A stretch of 64,000 nucleotides of DNA from positions 16,305 to 80,304 of the forward strand of contig QHSQ01000115.1 in the NCBI GenBank assembly GCA_003221615.1, read 5' to 3'. Source of the DNA: Candidatus Rokuibacteriota bacterium. GTDB lineage: Bacteria > Methylomirabilota > Methylomirabilia > Rokubacteriales > CSP1-6. Positions within the stretch are counted from its first letter, which is position 1. The number at the start of each line of letters is the position of its first letter. A program made the position numbers and the translations under genes. This document shows positions 14,232 through 22,271 of this stretch, one piece after another. The notes under the pieces were generated by a model, which saw nothing but the letters and a program-made list of their open reading frames with translations, had not been told where the DNA came from and did no database searches.

Positions 14232-15730
14232 ATGCGCCACTTGCGCAGGACGTCGCGAGCGGTCGTGGTCGGCACCCTAGTCGCTAGCCTGCTGAACCTG
14301 TCACCCATCGGCGCGCGTGCCGGCGACGATGAGCATCTGCGGCAGGGGACACCGATCAAGCACGTCGTTGTGATCTTCCAGGAGAACGTATCCTTCGATC
14401 ACTACTTCGCAACCTATCCCCACGCAGCCAACCTGCCGGGCGAGTCGGTTTTCACCGCCAGGCATCACGTGCCGCAGATCGATACTCTCCTCAACGCCGG
14501 GTTGCTGGCGCCTCACAACCCGAACAGCGTCCAGCCGTTCCGGCTGAGCCGCGCCCAGAACGACACCTGCGACCAGGACCACGGCTATACGGACGAGCAG
14601 GCGGCGATGAACGGCGGCAAGGTGGATCGCTTCGTCGAGACCGTCGGCGTCGGGGGCCCCGGCTGCGCGGACTACGGCGTCGGTCGCGGTCTCGTCATGG
14701 GCTACTACGACGGCAGCACGGTGACGGCGCTGTGGAACTACGCGCGGCACTTCGCGATGAGCGACCACTTCTTCAACACCACGTTCGGCCCCTCGTCGCC
14801 GGGCGCGCTGAACCTGATCGCCGGCCAGACCGGCGGGGCAATTCCGGCCGATCTCTCGACGCCGTTCGGCGCCGACTCCATCGCCGGTGCCGTCATCAGC
14901 GATCTGCAGCCGTTCTTCGACGATTGCACGACGCGCGACAACGTGATGATGACCGGGCGCAACGTCGGCGATCTGCTCAACGCCAGGAACATCAGCTGGG
15001 GGTTCTTCCAGGGTGGGTTCAAGCCAACCACCCCGGCGACCTTTGCGGCCGACGGGCGCGTCATCACCAAGGCCACGTGCGCAACCTCGCACATCGGTAG
15101 CGACGGCAAGCCCAAGGGCGACTATATCCCGCATCACCAGCCGTTCCAGTACTACGCCTCGACGTCCAACCCGCATCACCTACCGCCGTCGTCGGTGGCG
15201 GCGATCGGCCACACCGACCAGGCGAATCACCAATACGACCTCAGCGACGTACTCCTCGCCCCTGGCAGAGCAAACCTTCATCGTCGAGACGCTGAACCGA
15301 CTGCAGGCGCTGCCGGAGTGGCGCGACACGGCGGTCTTCATCACCTACGACGACTCCGACGGGTGGTACGATCACGTCGCCCCGCCCATCGTGAATCACT
15401 CCACGACCGGGCAGGACGCCTCGATCTGCGCCGGCGGCTCGCCGTCGCTCGGCGATCAGAAGGGCCGCTGCGGCTACGGGCCCCGCCTGCCGCTGCTGGT
15501 CATCTCGCCGTTCGCGCGCAAGAACTTTATCGATCACGGCCTCACCGACCAGAGCTCGATCCTGCGCTTCATTGAAGACAACTGGCACCTCGGTCGCATC
15601 GGCGGCGGCTCCTTCGACGCGATCGCCGGCTCCCTGTTGCCGATGTTCGATTTCGGCGAGCGAGGCGACGATCACCCTCGTCCTCGACCCGTTCTCGGGC
15701 GAGATCGCGGCCTCGGGCGACGGCGACTGA
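14232..15730 (+). pseudogene. Secreted phosphoesterase (phospholipase C/acid phosphatase family), broken by a deletion and frameshifts
   Basis: The N-terminal ~340 residues are in one frame. They have a signal peptide (VVVGTLVASLLNLSPIGARA) and the family motifs PIKHVVVIFQENVSFDHYF, SDHFFNTTFGPSSPGALN and GDYIPHHQPFQYY. After ANHQYDLSD (near 15245) the homology resumes in the next frame as PLAEQTFIVETLNRLQ, with ~25 residues of the family consensus missing. That frame covers the metal-site YDDSDGWYDH and the RLPLLVISPFARKNFIDHG segment. A second shift near 15660 moves to the third frame, which reads EATITLVLDPFSGEIAASGDGD and stops at 15728-15730. The gene needs at least two frame corrections, so the product is probably lost. 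It could equally be an assembly problem. Confidence 0.8.
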
Positions 15731-15736
15731 GAACCC

Positions 15737-15767
15737 CGGGGCCGGTCGGGACGCCCGGCCGGCCCCG
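15737..15767 (+). terminator. Strong hairpin after the phosphoesterase gene
   Basis: CGGGGCCGG (15737-15745) pairs with CCGGCCCCG (15759-15767), and an inner CGGG/CCCG stem lies in the loop. It begins 6 bases after the last stop. No long T-run follows. Confidence 0.5.
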
Positions 15768-15822
15768 CTCGCTGTTCACACCTGCCCCCGGCGGGTCCAT
15801 CTGGTTGCGTCTGGGTTGCGTC

Positions 15823-15852
15823 CTGTGCAGCGATCTGCCACGATCTGCACAG
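15823..15852. repeat. Short inverted and direct repeats in a 259-base gap
   Basis: CTGTGCAG and CTGCACAG form an 8-bp inverted repeat around two direct copies of CGATCTGC (15831, 15841). Just upstream GTTGCGTC is also repeated. The cluster lies between the broken phosphoesterase gene and the CMD fragment and could mark a rearrangement point. No gene is seen in it. Confidence 0.4.
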
Positions 15853-15889
15853 GTGCGTGCCCTGAGCTCCGACCACTGTGATGCGCCTC

Positions 15890-15964
15890 AACGACCGCTC
15901 GAAGCTCAACGGGGCGCTCGGCATCGAGGCGCAGGGGGTCTGTCTCGTCAAGCCGCACAGCTAG
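15890..15964 (+). pseudogene. 3' fragment of a second CMD/AhpD-like gene
   Basis: The 24 codons before the stop at 15962-15964 read NDRSKLNGALGIEAQGVCLVKPHS. This matches the end of the putative selenoprotein at 13042-13098 (NFRSKFNVALGIEAQGFCLLT), with ~70% base identity over the shared part. The frame has no start codon and no upstream homology, so only the 3' tail of a paralogue survives. Confidence 0.7.
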
Positions 15965-15988
15965 GGCACGGCGTCGAGTGATCTCGCG

Positions 15989-17137
15989 TTGAGGCTGACC
16001 GGGCCTCACCTCCTTCCGGTCACGATGTTCTTCGGCTCGTTCGCGTGGTCGTTCGTGTTCGTGAGCCTTCCCTTCCACATCCAGCGCGTCAGCACCCTCG
16101 ATCCGACGGCGACCCTGCGCTGGACGGGCTGGATCATCGGCATCACGTCGCTCGTCACGGTCTTGACCGCGCCGGTCTGGGGCCGCTATGCCGCGCGGGG
16201 CAATCCGAAAGCGTGCTACGTCGCGGTCGAGGGGCTCCAGGGTCTCGGCTTTTTCGTGATGGCGCTCGCCCGTACCTTGCCCGAGCTGTTCTTCGCTCGG
16301 CTCATCCTCGGCGCGATGGGTGCGGCATCGACCTTGGCCTTCATCATGGTCGGGCGCGGCGCCGAGGGTGGGGGAGTGCGGCGCCGGATCGCGACGCTCC
16401 AGTCGGCCATGACGGTCGGGCAGATCATCGGCCCGCTCTTCGGCGCGATCGCCGCCGCCCGACTCGGCATTCGAGGCTCGTTCGTGATGGGCGGCACGAT
16501 CCTGCTCGGCTGCGCCGCGCTCGTACACTGGGCGGTGCCGCTGCCCCCGCTCAGAGAGCAAGGCAGCTCCTCGGGCCGACCGGTCCGGACCGGCGAGGTC
16601 GTGGCCGTCACCCTCGTCGTCCTCGGCGGCTCGATCCAGGTGTTCTACTTCACCTCGATCCTGCCCCACGTCCTGCCCGGGCTCGGCGTCGATGCGGAGC
16701 GCACGCTCGAGGTCGGCGGCGTCCTGATCTTCGTCTCGGGCGTCGCGGCCGCCCTCGGAGCGCTGGCGGTGCCGCGGCTGGGCGAGCTCTTCCCCGAGCG
16801 CAAGCTGATCGGCACGCTCTTGATCGCCTCGTCGGTATCGGTCGCCGCGCTGGCGGCCGTGGGCTCGGTGTGGTCCTACGGTGGGCTGCGTTTCGTCCAG
16901 GTGCTATCGATCGCGCCGGTCTTCCCCCTGATCGTCTCGCGAGTCGTCCAGCACGCCGGCGGCTCGGCGATCGGCGTGATCAACGCCGCGCGCATCGGCG
17001 CCGGCTTCATCGGCCCGGTGGTCGCGACCACCTTGCTCGCGTGGACGTCGCCCGGAGTCGTCTACTGTCTTCTGGCGGTGATCGGCCTGGCCTGCGTCCC
17101 GTTCGTCCGAACGCGCGAGGCCGGAGGACGGACGTGA
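15989..17137 (+). CDS. MFS transporter
   Basis: A 382-residue integral membrane protein with about 12 hydrophobic segments in the 6+6 pattern of the major facilitator superfamily. Between segments 2 and 3 there is WGRYAARGNPKAC, the position of the usual G-x-x-x-D/R-x-x-x-R/K loop. The layout is like sugar/drug efflux MFS proteins (YajR/MdtG-type). It probably exports or imports a small molecule by proton coupling; the substrate is unknown. The TTG start at 15989 is weakly supported and a start at the Met in TMFFGSFAW is possible. The stop overlaps the GTG of the ABC ATPase gene (GTGA). Confidence 0.85.
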   Translation: MRLTGPHLLPVTMFFGSFAWSFVFVSLPFHIQRVSTLDPTATLRWTGWIIGITSLVTVLTAPVWGRYAARGNPKACYVAVEGLQGLGFFVMALARTLPELFFARLILGAMGAASTLAFIMVGRGAEGGGVRRRIATLQSAMTVGQIIGPLFGAIAAARLGIRGSFVMGGTILLGCAALVHWAVPLPPLREQGSSSGRPVRTGEVVAVTLVVLGGSIQVFYFTSILPHVLPGLGVDAERTLEVGGVLIFVSGVAAALGALAVPRLGELFPERKLIGTLLIASSVSVAALAAVGSVWSYGGLRFVQVLSIAPVFPLIVSRVVQHAGGSAIGVINAARIGAGFIGPVVATTLLAWTSPGVVYCLLAVIGLACVPFVRTREAGGRT

Positions 17138-18234
17138 GCGTGATCGAGCGGCCGCTCGTCGACATCCGCCTCGACGAGCTCGACACGCGCGGGGGCGTGC
17201 CGCCCGGCGTGTGCGGGGTCACGCAGCACGTCCGCTACGGAGAGTTCTTCACGTTCCTCGGACCGCCGAAGTCGGGCAAATCCGACGTGCTCAGGGCGAT
17301 CGCCGGATTCCTGCCGATCACCCGCGGCCGTGTCCTCGTCGACGGCCGCGATATCTCGGTGGTCCCGCCGCGCCTGCGCGGCGTCGGCTATGTCTTCCAG
17401 GACGGCGCGCTCTGGCCGCACATGCCCGTGCGGGAGCACGTGGCCTTCGGTCTTCGCCAGCAGCGCCTGGCCGCCGACGAGATCGCGCGCCGAGTCGCGA
17501 CCGTGCTCGGCCGCCTCGGGCTCGCGAACGTCGAGACGGTCAAGCCGCCCGAGCTCACGCTCGAGCAGCGCCGTCGTCTCGCCCTGGCGCGCGCGCTCGC
17601 CGTCGAGCCGCAGGTCTTGCTCCTGGATGAGCCCCTCGCCAACCTCGACCCGACCGCACGCAAGGCCCTGCGCCTCGAGCTGACGAAGCTTCATCGCGAC
17701 CTGGCGGTGACGACCGTGCACGCCACCAGGAACGCCGCTGACGCGCTCGCTCTCTCGGACCGCCTTGCGGTCATCGACGGCGGCCGCGTCCTGCAGGTCG
17801 GCGATCCAGCCGAGCTCTACCAGCGGCCGCGGACCCGGGCCGTCGCCGAGGCTCTCGGGCCCGCCAACTTTCTCCCGGTTCGGGTCATCGAGGTTCGTGA
17901 TCTCGGCGTCGTCGTCGAGACCGAGCGCGGCGACCGCGTGCCCGTCGCGGGCATCGGCACCCACCGGCTCGGCGACCGCGGGCTCCTGGTGCTGAGGCCG
18001 GAGACCCTGTCCATGACCGAAGCGGCCATGGCGCGGGGCCCGAGCATTCCCGGCCGGATCTCGCTCCGCGTGTTCGAGGGCGCTCGCCATCTCTACGAGA
18101 TCGAGATCGGCGCCCACGCTCCCGTCCAGGTCGAGCTCCCCGCCGTCGGCGAAACCCGCATGTTCCGCCTCGGCGACCAGGTCCGCGTAGAAATCTCCAC
18201 AGAAACCGTAGTCCTGATCCCCACCGACCCCTGA
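17134..18234 (+). CDS. ABC-type ATPase with TOBE-like C-terminus and degenerate signature motif
   Basis: A 366-residue ABC ATPase of the CysA/PotA/UgpC layout. The P-loop is GPPKSGKSD and the Q-loop is YVFQDGALWPHMPV. Walker B is VLLLDEPLANLD and a switch His lies in VTTVHATRNAADAL. A C-terminal TOBE-like region follows LGPANFLPVRV. The LSGGQ signature is replaced by LTLEQRRRLALARAL, so the loop that contacts ATP across the dimer has lost its Ser-Gly-Gly. No permease or binding-protein gene is near; the only partner is the overlapping MFS gene. It may pair with a permease elsewhere or have a regulatory role. Confidence 0.85.
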   Translation: MSVIERPLVDIRLDELDTRGGVPPGVCGVTQHVRYGEFFTFLGPPKSGKSDVLRAIAGFLPITRGRVLVDGRDISVVPPRLRGVGYVFQDGALWPHMPVREHVAFGLRQQRLAADEIARRVATVLGRLGLANVETVKPPELTLEQRRRLALARALAVEPQVLLLDEPLANLDPTARKALRLELTKLHRDLAVTTVHATRNAADALALSDRLAVIDGGRVLQVGDPAELYQRPRTRAVAEALGPANFLPVRVIEVRDLGVVVETERGDRVPVAGIGTHRLGDRGLLVLRPETLSMTEAAMARGPSIPGRISLRVFEGARHLYEIEIGAHAPVQVELPAVGETRMFRLGDQVRVEISTETVVLIPTDP

Positions 18235-18596
18235 CCCCGAATCACGACCCCGGCCCCGAACCTCAGCCGGAGTCTCAATCCCTCCCGCAATCACGATTCC
18301 CGAGTCGTAACCCCAACTCCAAGGCCCTAAGCCCTAAGCCAACGCGAGCGGAGCCGCGCGCCGCACTGCGCCCAGAACCATCTTGGTCGAGGGTTGAGCC
18401 TGGCCCGTCTCGTGTCAGCGTTCACCGAGCGTGCCGGACAGCCGTGAGCGGCCGGGGGCTGCCTCCCGCGACCTGTGTAGTCAGCGTTGACCCGAAGACG
18501 TCGCGTGTGAAATGACCGAGCGGGATGTTTGCAACCAGGTCGCGGGAGGCAGCCCCCGGCCGCTCACGGCTGCCCGCCACCCAGTGAAGCGAGAGA
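18235..18596. other. Intergenic stretch between convergent genes
   Basis: These 362 bases have no supported gene. The first ~100 bases are pyrimidine/purine-skewed simple sequence (repeated CCC-AATCACGA-like words, CCCTAAGCCCTAAGCC). The second half is filled by the long inverted repeat at 18439-18572. A role in ending both convergent transcripts is likely. Confidence 0.6.
18439..18572. repeat. Perfect 37-bp inverted repeat around a 60-base spacer
   Basis: The left arm 18439-18475 (begins CAGCCGTGAGCGGCC) is the exact reverse complement of 18536-18572. Pairing continues imperfectly outward for ~25 more bases (GTGCCGGA against the complement of TGCCCGCCAC, and further). The spacer holds a GTCAGCGTTGACC-like word that also occurs, slightly changed, outside the left arm. 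It can form a very long cruciform or hairpin, and its structure is that of a small non-autonomous mobile element or a strong bidirectional terminator. Confidence 0.8.
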
Positions 18597-19361
18597 CTAG
18601 ACGGTGTACGTACGATCCTGCTCGAGGATAGAAATGCGACCGGAGTCGATGCGCGCCAGCTCCTCCCCAACCTCTTCGTGAAACTGCGGCTTCACGTGGA
18701 AGATCCAGACCGGGACGTCCGGCGGCAGCTTGTCGAGCTCGCGGCGAATCAGCGCAGGCGTCATATGCTTGGCGACCTGCGCCAGCGGGCCGAGTCGGTT
18801 CGGGAACGCGCACTCGAGGATGATCGCGCGCAGACCTCGGAGGCCGCGAGCCGTTTGCCAGAGCGCCTCGGTCGGCCCGGTGTCGCCCGAGTAGATCACT
18901 CCGGTCGAGCCGTCGTGGACGATGAAGCCGGCGGCCGGCACGGAGTGACTGACGGCGACCGGCGTGACCCAGAGGTCGGAGACACGCTGCTCGACGTCCT
19001 CGATCAACGTCCGGAACTTCACGACCGGGACGTCCGGGTGCGGGATTTTGCTGAAGTCGGGCCAGATCGCGTTGTTGAAGACGCCGGAGCGGAGCGTGGT
19101 GACGACCGGATCGATGGAGCTGATCGTGACCGCCGCCCCGACCTCGCAGAACGCGAGCGTCTCGGTGAGATAGGCGATTCCCGCGACGTGATCCAGATGC
19201 GCGTGCGACACGATCGCATGCTCGATCGCGAGCTGCTGGGGAACGGTCAGGGCGCCGGGGACCGAGCCGCCGTCGATCAGGATCTTGTCGTTGATGAGAA
19301 AGGCCGACGGGCGATGCCCGAGCCCTTCGCCTCCGAAGGCGCCGAGCACACGAATTTTCAT
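18597..19361 (-). CDS. Metallo-beta-lactamase-fold hydrolase (class II cyclic nucleotide phosphodiesterase-like)
   Basis: A 254-residue cytoplasmic metallohydrolase. The metal-binding motif is SHAHLDHVAG (HxHxDH). Further ligands follow in VSHSVPAAG and SGDTGPTE, with a closing IFHVKPQFHEEV. The GGSVPGALTV and NNAIWPDFSKIP segments are those of the class II 3',5'-cyclic-nucleotide phosphodiesterase (CpdP/PDE1) family, here with a typical length. It would hydrolyse cAMP or a related phosphodiester. The start ATG at 19361 is well placed; a frame extending upstream overlaps the divergent corrinoid gene and is not real. The two genes share a 51-base divergent promoter region. Confidence 0.82.
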   Translation of the reverse strand: MKIRVLGAFGGEGLGHRPSAFLINDKILIDGGSVPGALTVPQQLAIEHAIVSHAHLDHVAGIAYLTETLAFCEVGAAVTISSIDPVVTTLRSGVFNNAIWPDFSKIPHPDVPVVKFRTLIEDVEQRVSDLWVTPVAVSHSVPAAGFIVHDGSTGVIYSGDTGPTEALWQTARGLRGLRAIILECAFPNRLGPLAQVAKHMTPALIRRELDKLPPDVPVWIFHVKPQFHEEVGEELARIDSGRISILEQDRTYTV

Positions 19362-19412
19362 CGCCTCGAAGATACTAACACACCGGAATCGTTGTAAGAT
19401 GACGCGGAGCCC

Positions 19413-20081
19413 ATGAGCGACGAAACGTTCGATTATCCGACGATGGCGCGCGCGTTGATAGTGGGTGACAAGGACACGGTGGCCAGAAAGACGCGCGAGG
19501 GGCTCGATCTCTCGCTCGACCCCAAGGCGCTCATCTTCAAGGGGCTCATCCCCGGGATGGACGTCGTCGGCGAGAAATTCCGCCGCAACGAGTACTACGT
19601 CCCCCAGGTGCTCCTCTCCGCGCGCGCGATGTACGCCGGGCTCGATCTGCTCAAGCCCCTCATCACGGCCTCCGCTCGCGGGGACGACTACCTCGGCATC
19701 GTCGTGATCGGCACCGCGCAGGGCGACCTGCACGACATCGGCAAGAACCTCGTCGCGATGATGCTCGAGGGCGCGGGATTCAAGGTGGTGAACCTCGGCC
19801 GCGACGTCGCGCCGGAAGCGTTCGTGACGGCCGTCGGCGAGCACGGGGCGAACATCGTCGGGATTTCGGCCCTGATGACCACGACCATGCCCGCGATGAA
19901 GCGCACGATCGACGCGCTGACCAAGGCCGGGCTCCGCGAGCGCGTGAAGGTGATGATCGGGGGCGCGCCGGTGAGCCAGGCGTTCGCGGACGAGATCGGT
20001 GCCGACGGGTATGCGAAGGACTCGACATTGGCCGTCGTCAAGGCCAAGGCGCTGGTCGGGGCGGCGGCGGTGACGTCGTGA
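19413..20081 (+). CDS. Corrinoid (B12-binding) methyltransferase protein, MtaC/MtbC type
   Basis: A 222-residue corrinoid protein. The N-terminal helical cap (about residues 5-90, with LIPGMDVVGEKFRRNEYYVPQV) precedes the Rossmann-like B12 domain. The lower-ligand motif DLHDIGKN holds the His that coordinates cobalt in base-off/His-on mode, followed by GFKVVNLGRDV and VGISALMTTTM. Such proteins carry a methyl group between two methyltransferases. The homocysteine methyltransferase gene begins inside its last codons (GTGA), and a reactivation protein follows, so the three form one methyl-transfer unit. A TAAGAT at 19395-19400 may be the -10 box. Confidence 0.92.
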   Translation: MSDETFDYPTMARALIVGDKDTVARKTREGLDLSLDPKALIFKGLIPGMDVVGEKFRRNEYYVPQVLLSARAMYAGLDLLKPLITASARGDDYLGIVVIGTAQGDLHDIGKNLVAMMLEGAGFKVVNLGRDVAPEAFVTAVGEHGANIVGISALMTTTMPAMKRTIDALTKAGLRERVKVMIGGAPVSQAFADEIGADGYAKDSTLAVVKAKALVGAAAVTS

Positions 20082-21169
20082 AGGCGCGGGGCTGGGAGGT
20101 CGTCGAGCGGGTGCGCTCGGGCGAGTCGCTCGTGTTCGACGGCGGCTACGGCACCATGCTGTTCGCGGCCGGGCTCGCGAACGGGGCTTGCCCCGAGCTC
20201 TGGAACGACACCCACGCCCAGGTGGTGCAGGGGATCCACGCCGGATACTTCGGCGCCGGCAGCCACATCGTCGAGACGAACACGTTCGGGGGCACGCGGC
20301 TCAAGCTGAACGAGTACAAGATCGGCGACCGGACGCGCGAGCTGAACGAGAAGGGCGCGCGGCTGGCGCGGGCGGCGGCGTCGGCGTCCGGCTACATCGC
20401 GGGCTCGATCGGGCCCACGAGCCGCCTGCCGGTCGACTACGCGCTCGACGACGGCGTCACCGACGAGCAGTACCTCGAGACGTTTCGCGAGCAAGCCGAG
20501 GCGCTGGCCGAGGGCGGCGTCGATCTCTTCGCGGTCGAGACCATGATGTTTCCCCAGGAGTGCACGGCAGCGATTCGCGCGTGCAAGGCGGCGGCAGACC
20601 TGCCGGTGATGGCCACCATGTTCTTCCAGTACGAAGAGATCCACGACCGCGACCGCACCATGTGGGGCGAGAGCCCGGCCGAGGTCGCCAAGAATCTGCT
20701 CGCCGCGGGCGCCGACGTCATCGGCATGAACTGCGGCCGCGGCCCGGATCGCGCCATCGTGATCATCCGCGAGATGCGGCGGGTCACCGACGCGCCGCTC
20801 GTCGCCTATCCGAACGCGGGGCTGCCCGTGACGACGGGCGACACCGTGACCTACGAGCTCGGCCCCGAGGAGATGGCGCGCGAGTATCCCGCGCTCCTCG
20901 ACGCCGGGTGCAACATCGTCGGGGCCTGCTGCGGGTCGAATCCCGAGCACATCCGTCGTATCGCCGCGGTCGTGCGAGCCGCGGGGCGTCGGCGGGCTGG
21001 GCACCGCCCGCCCGAGACGGGTCCCGCGCGCCGTCGTGCGCTGGCTCGCCGTCACGCGCCTGAGCCCCGACACCGTCGAAGCCGGCGGTGTCGCGCTCAC
21101 GATTCCCGAGGTGCAGCGCCTCTGGGGCCCGATCGAGTGGGTGGCGACGGCCGTGTGCACGATCGGTGA
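20078..21169 (+). CDS. Homocysteine S-methyltransferase-domain protein, 3' end disturbed
   Basis: The first ~300 residues form a homocysteine methyltransferase (Pfam S-methyl_trans) barrel. Features are FDGGYGTMLF, VETNTFGGTRLKLNEY, IGMNCGRGPDRA with the first zinc Cys, and VGACCGSNPEHI with the Cys pair. This domain equals the N-terminal module of MetH and would take the methyl group from the corrinoid protein at 19413. After AAVVRAA (near 20986) the frame continues for ~60 residues of Arg-rich text that overlaps the next gene in another frame and is not family sequence. So the natural stop has been lost or shifted. The GTG start overlaps the corrinoid gene stop. Confidence 0.85.
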   Translation: MKARGWEVVERVRSGESLVFDGGYGTMLFAAGLANGACPELWNDTHAQVVQGIHAGYFGAGSHIVETNTFGGTRLKLNEYKIGDRTRELNEKGARLARAAASASGYIAGSIGPTSRLPVDYALDDGVTDEQYLETFREQAEALAEGGVDLFAVETMMFPQECTAAIRACKAAADLPVMATMFFQYEEIHDRDRTMWGESPAEVAKNLLAAGADVIGMNCGRGPDRAIVIIREMRRVTDAPLVAYPNAGLPVTTGDTVTYELGPEEMAREYPALLDAGCNIVGACCGSNPEHIRRIAAVVRAAGRRRAGHRPPETGPARRRALARRHAPEPRHRRSRRCRAHDSRGAAPLGPDRVGGDGRVHDR

Positions 21170-21578
21170 GGGATTGGAGCGGCGCGTCGCCGAGCTCTGG
21201 GCGGCGCGCGAGCTGCCGCTGGCCTCCATGCTCGACAGCGTCGGCTCGGGGGCGGTCGAGAGCCTGGCCGAGTACGTCAATGATCTGCTGTGTCAGGAAT
21301 CGATCCCACTCGGGTTGCCGGTCACGAACCGGGTGAGCCCTGGGTACGGGTACTGGGACGTGAGCCAGCAGAAAGCACTGTTCGCCCTCTGCCCCGGCGA
21401 CGCGATCGGCGTCAGCCTCAACGAGGCCTGCTTCATGAGCCCGGTGAAGTCCATCTCGCTCATGGCCGCGGCTGGAACCCACGCGCGGGTCGACCACTAC
21501 TTCAGCCAGTGCGCCCGATGCTGGATGCGCGACTGCGCCTACCGCCGCACCCCCGCGAAAAAAACTGTCCACCGCTAA
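21036..21578 (+). CDS. MetH-activation-domain-like corrinoid reactivation protein
   Basis: A protein of at least 180 residues matching the B12-dependent methionine synthase activation region. VATAVCTIGEGLERRV, DSVGSGAVESLAEYVND, the SAM-binding-like SPGYGYWDVSQQKALFAL and SLNEACFMSPVKSISLMAA are visible. A Cys-rich tail QCARCWMRDCAYR is consistent with an extra metal or corrinoid contact. It would reduce and remethylate inactive Co(II) corrinoid. Family-like text (RPRRVPRAVVRW) continues upstream of GTG 21036 to about 20985 without any start codon, inside the homocysteine methyltransferase frame. The N-terminal ~40 residues of the family are therefore missing or displaced. This supports a frameshift or deletion at 20985-21035. 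Confidence 0.8.
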   Translation: MRWLAVTRLSPDTVEAGGVALTIPEVQRLWGPIEWVATAVCTIGEGLERRVAELWAARELPLASMLDSVGSGAVESLAEYVNDLLCQESIPLGLPVTNRVSPGYGYWDVSQQKALFALCPGDAIGVSLNEACFMSPVKSISLMAAAGTHARVDHYFSQCARCWMRDCAYRRTPAKKTVHR

Positions 21579-21734
21579 GCCCACCGAGTCCCGCGCGACC
21601 TCGACGCGCGCAGTGTGTCCCCGGTGGTGAAGTCGTTCCGCGAGCGTGCGATGGACGGGTGCGCCCCCGGCGCCAGGCCCCGTCCATCGCGCACTCCCGC
21701 CAACCACCTCACCGCCAAGCCGAGGACGATCTGA

Positions 21735-21740
21735 TACGAT
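21735..21740 (+). promoter_or_regulatory. Extended -10 box (TGA-TACGAT) before aroK
   Basis: TACGAT preceded by TG-N ends 6 bases before the aroK ATG. As with the genes at 12556 and 43284, this predicts a leaderless message. The rest of the 168-base gap holds nothing recognisable. Confidence 0.4.
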
Positions 21741-21746
21741 GCGGGG

Positions 21747-22271
21747 ATGCGGCGGGATAACATCATTCTCGTGGGGTTCATGGGTGCCGGAAAATCGGTG
21801 TGCGGGCGGGTGCTCGCGCGCCGCCTCGGCCGCTGCTTCGTCGAGACCGACGACATGATCGTCGCCGGCGAGGGCCGCTCGATCCCCGAGATCTTCCGCG
21901 ACGCGGGCGAGCCGCGATTCCGTCAGCTCGAGGCGGACACGCTCGAGGGCCTCAAGCTGAAGTCGGGGGAGGTCATCGCGACCGGCGGTGGTCTGCCGTG
22001 CCGTGAAGGCCGGATGGAGCTCCTGCGCCAGCTCGGGACGGTCGTGTGGCTCGACGGCGACGTGCGCGAGCTGCACGAGCGCGCCAGCCGGATCGGCAAG
22101 CGGCCCATGCTCGAGGGGCGCTCGATGGCCGACGTCGAAGCGCTCTATCGGGCGCGACAGCCCTACTACCGGCGGGCGCACATCACGGTCGACACGACCG
22201 GGATCGGCGCCGACCAGGTCGTTGCGCGCATTCTGACCGCGCTCAGGGAGGCGCATGCCGTACGAGCTTAG
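21747..22271 (+). CDS. aroK: Shikimate kinase
   Basis: A 174-residue cytoplasmic P-loop kinase that phosphorylates shikimate in aromatic amino acid synthesis. The Walker A is GFMGAGKSVCGR. The shikimate-binding Asp pair is in VETDDMI, an Arg lies in EPRFRQLE, the GGG motif is ATGGGLP, and the LID Arg is in RIGKRPML. The length is normal. The ATG of the next gene overlaps its last 17 bases. The start follows an extended -10 box with no leader. Confidence 0.93.
   Translation: MRRDNIILVGFMGAGKSVCGRVLARRLGRCFVETDDMIVAGEGRSIPEIFRDAGEPRFRQLEADTLEGLKLKSGEVIATGGGLPCREGRMELLRQLGTVVWLDGDVRELHERASRIGKRPMLEGRSMADVEALYRARQPYYRRAHITVDTTGIGADQVVARILTALREAHAVRA

Noticed and set aside
19362-19412. Cobalamin or SAM riboswitch upstream of the corrinoid gene
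   Set aside because: The divergent gap is only 51 bases, too short for either riboswitch, and has no matching conserved boxes.
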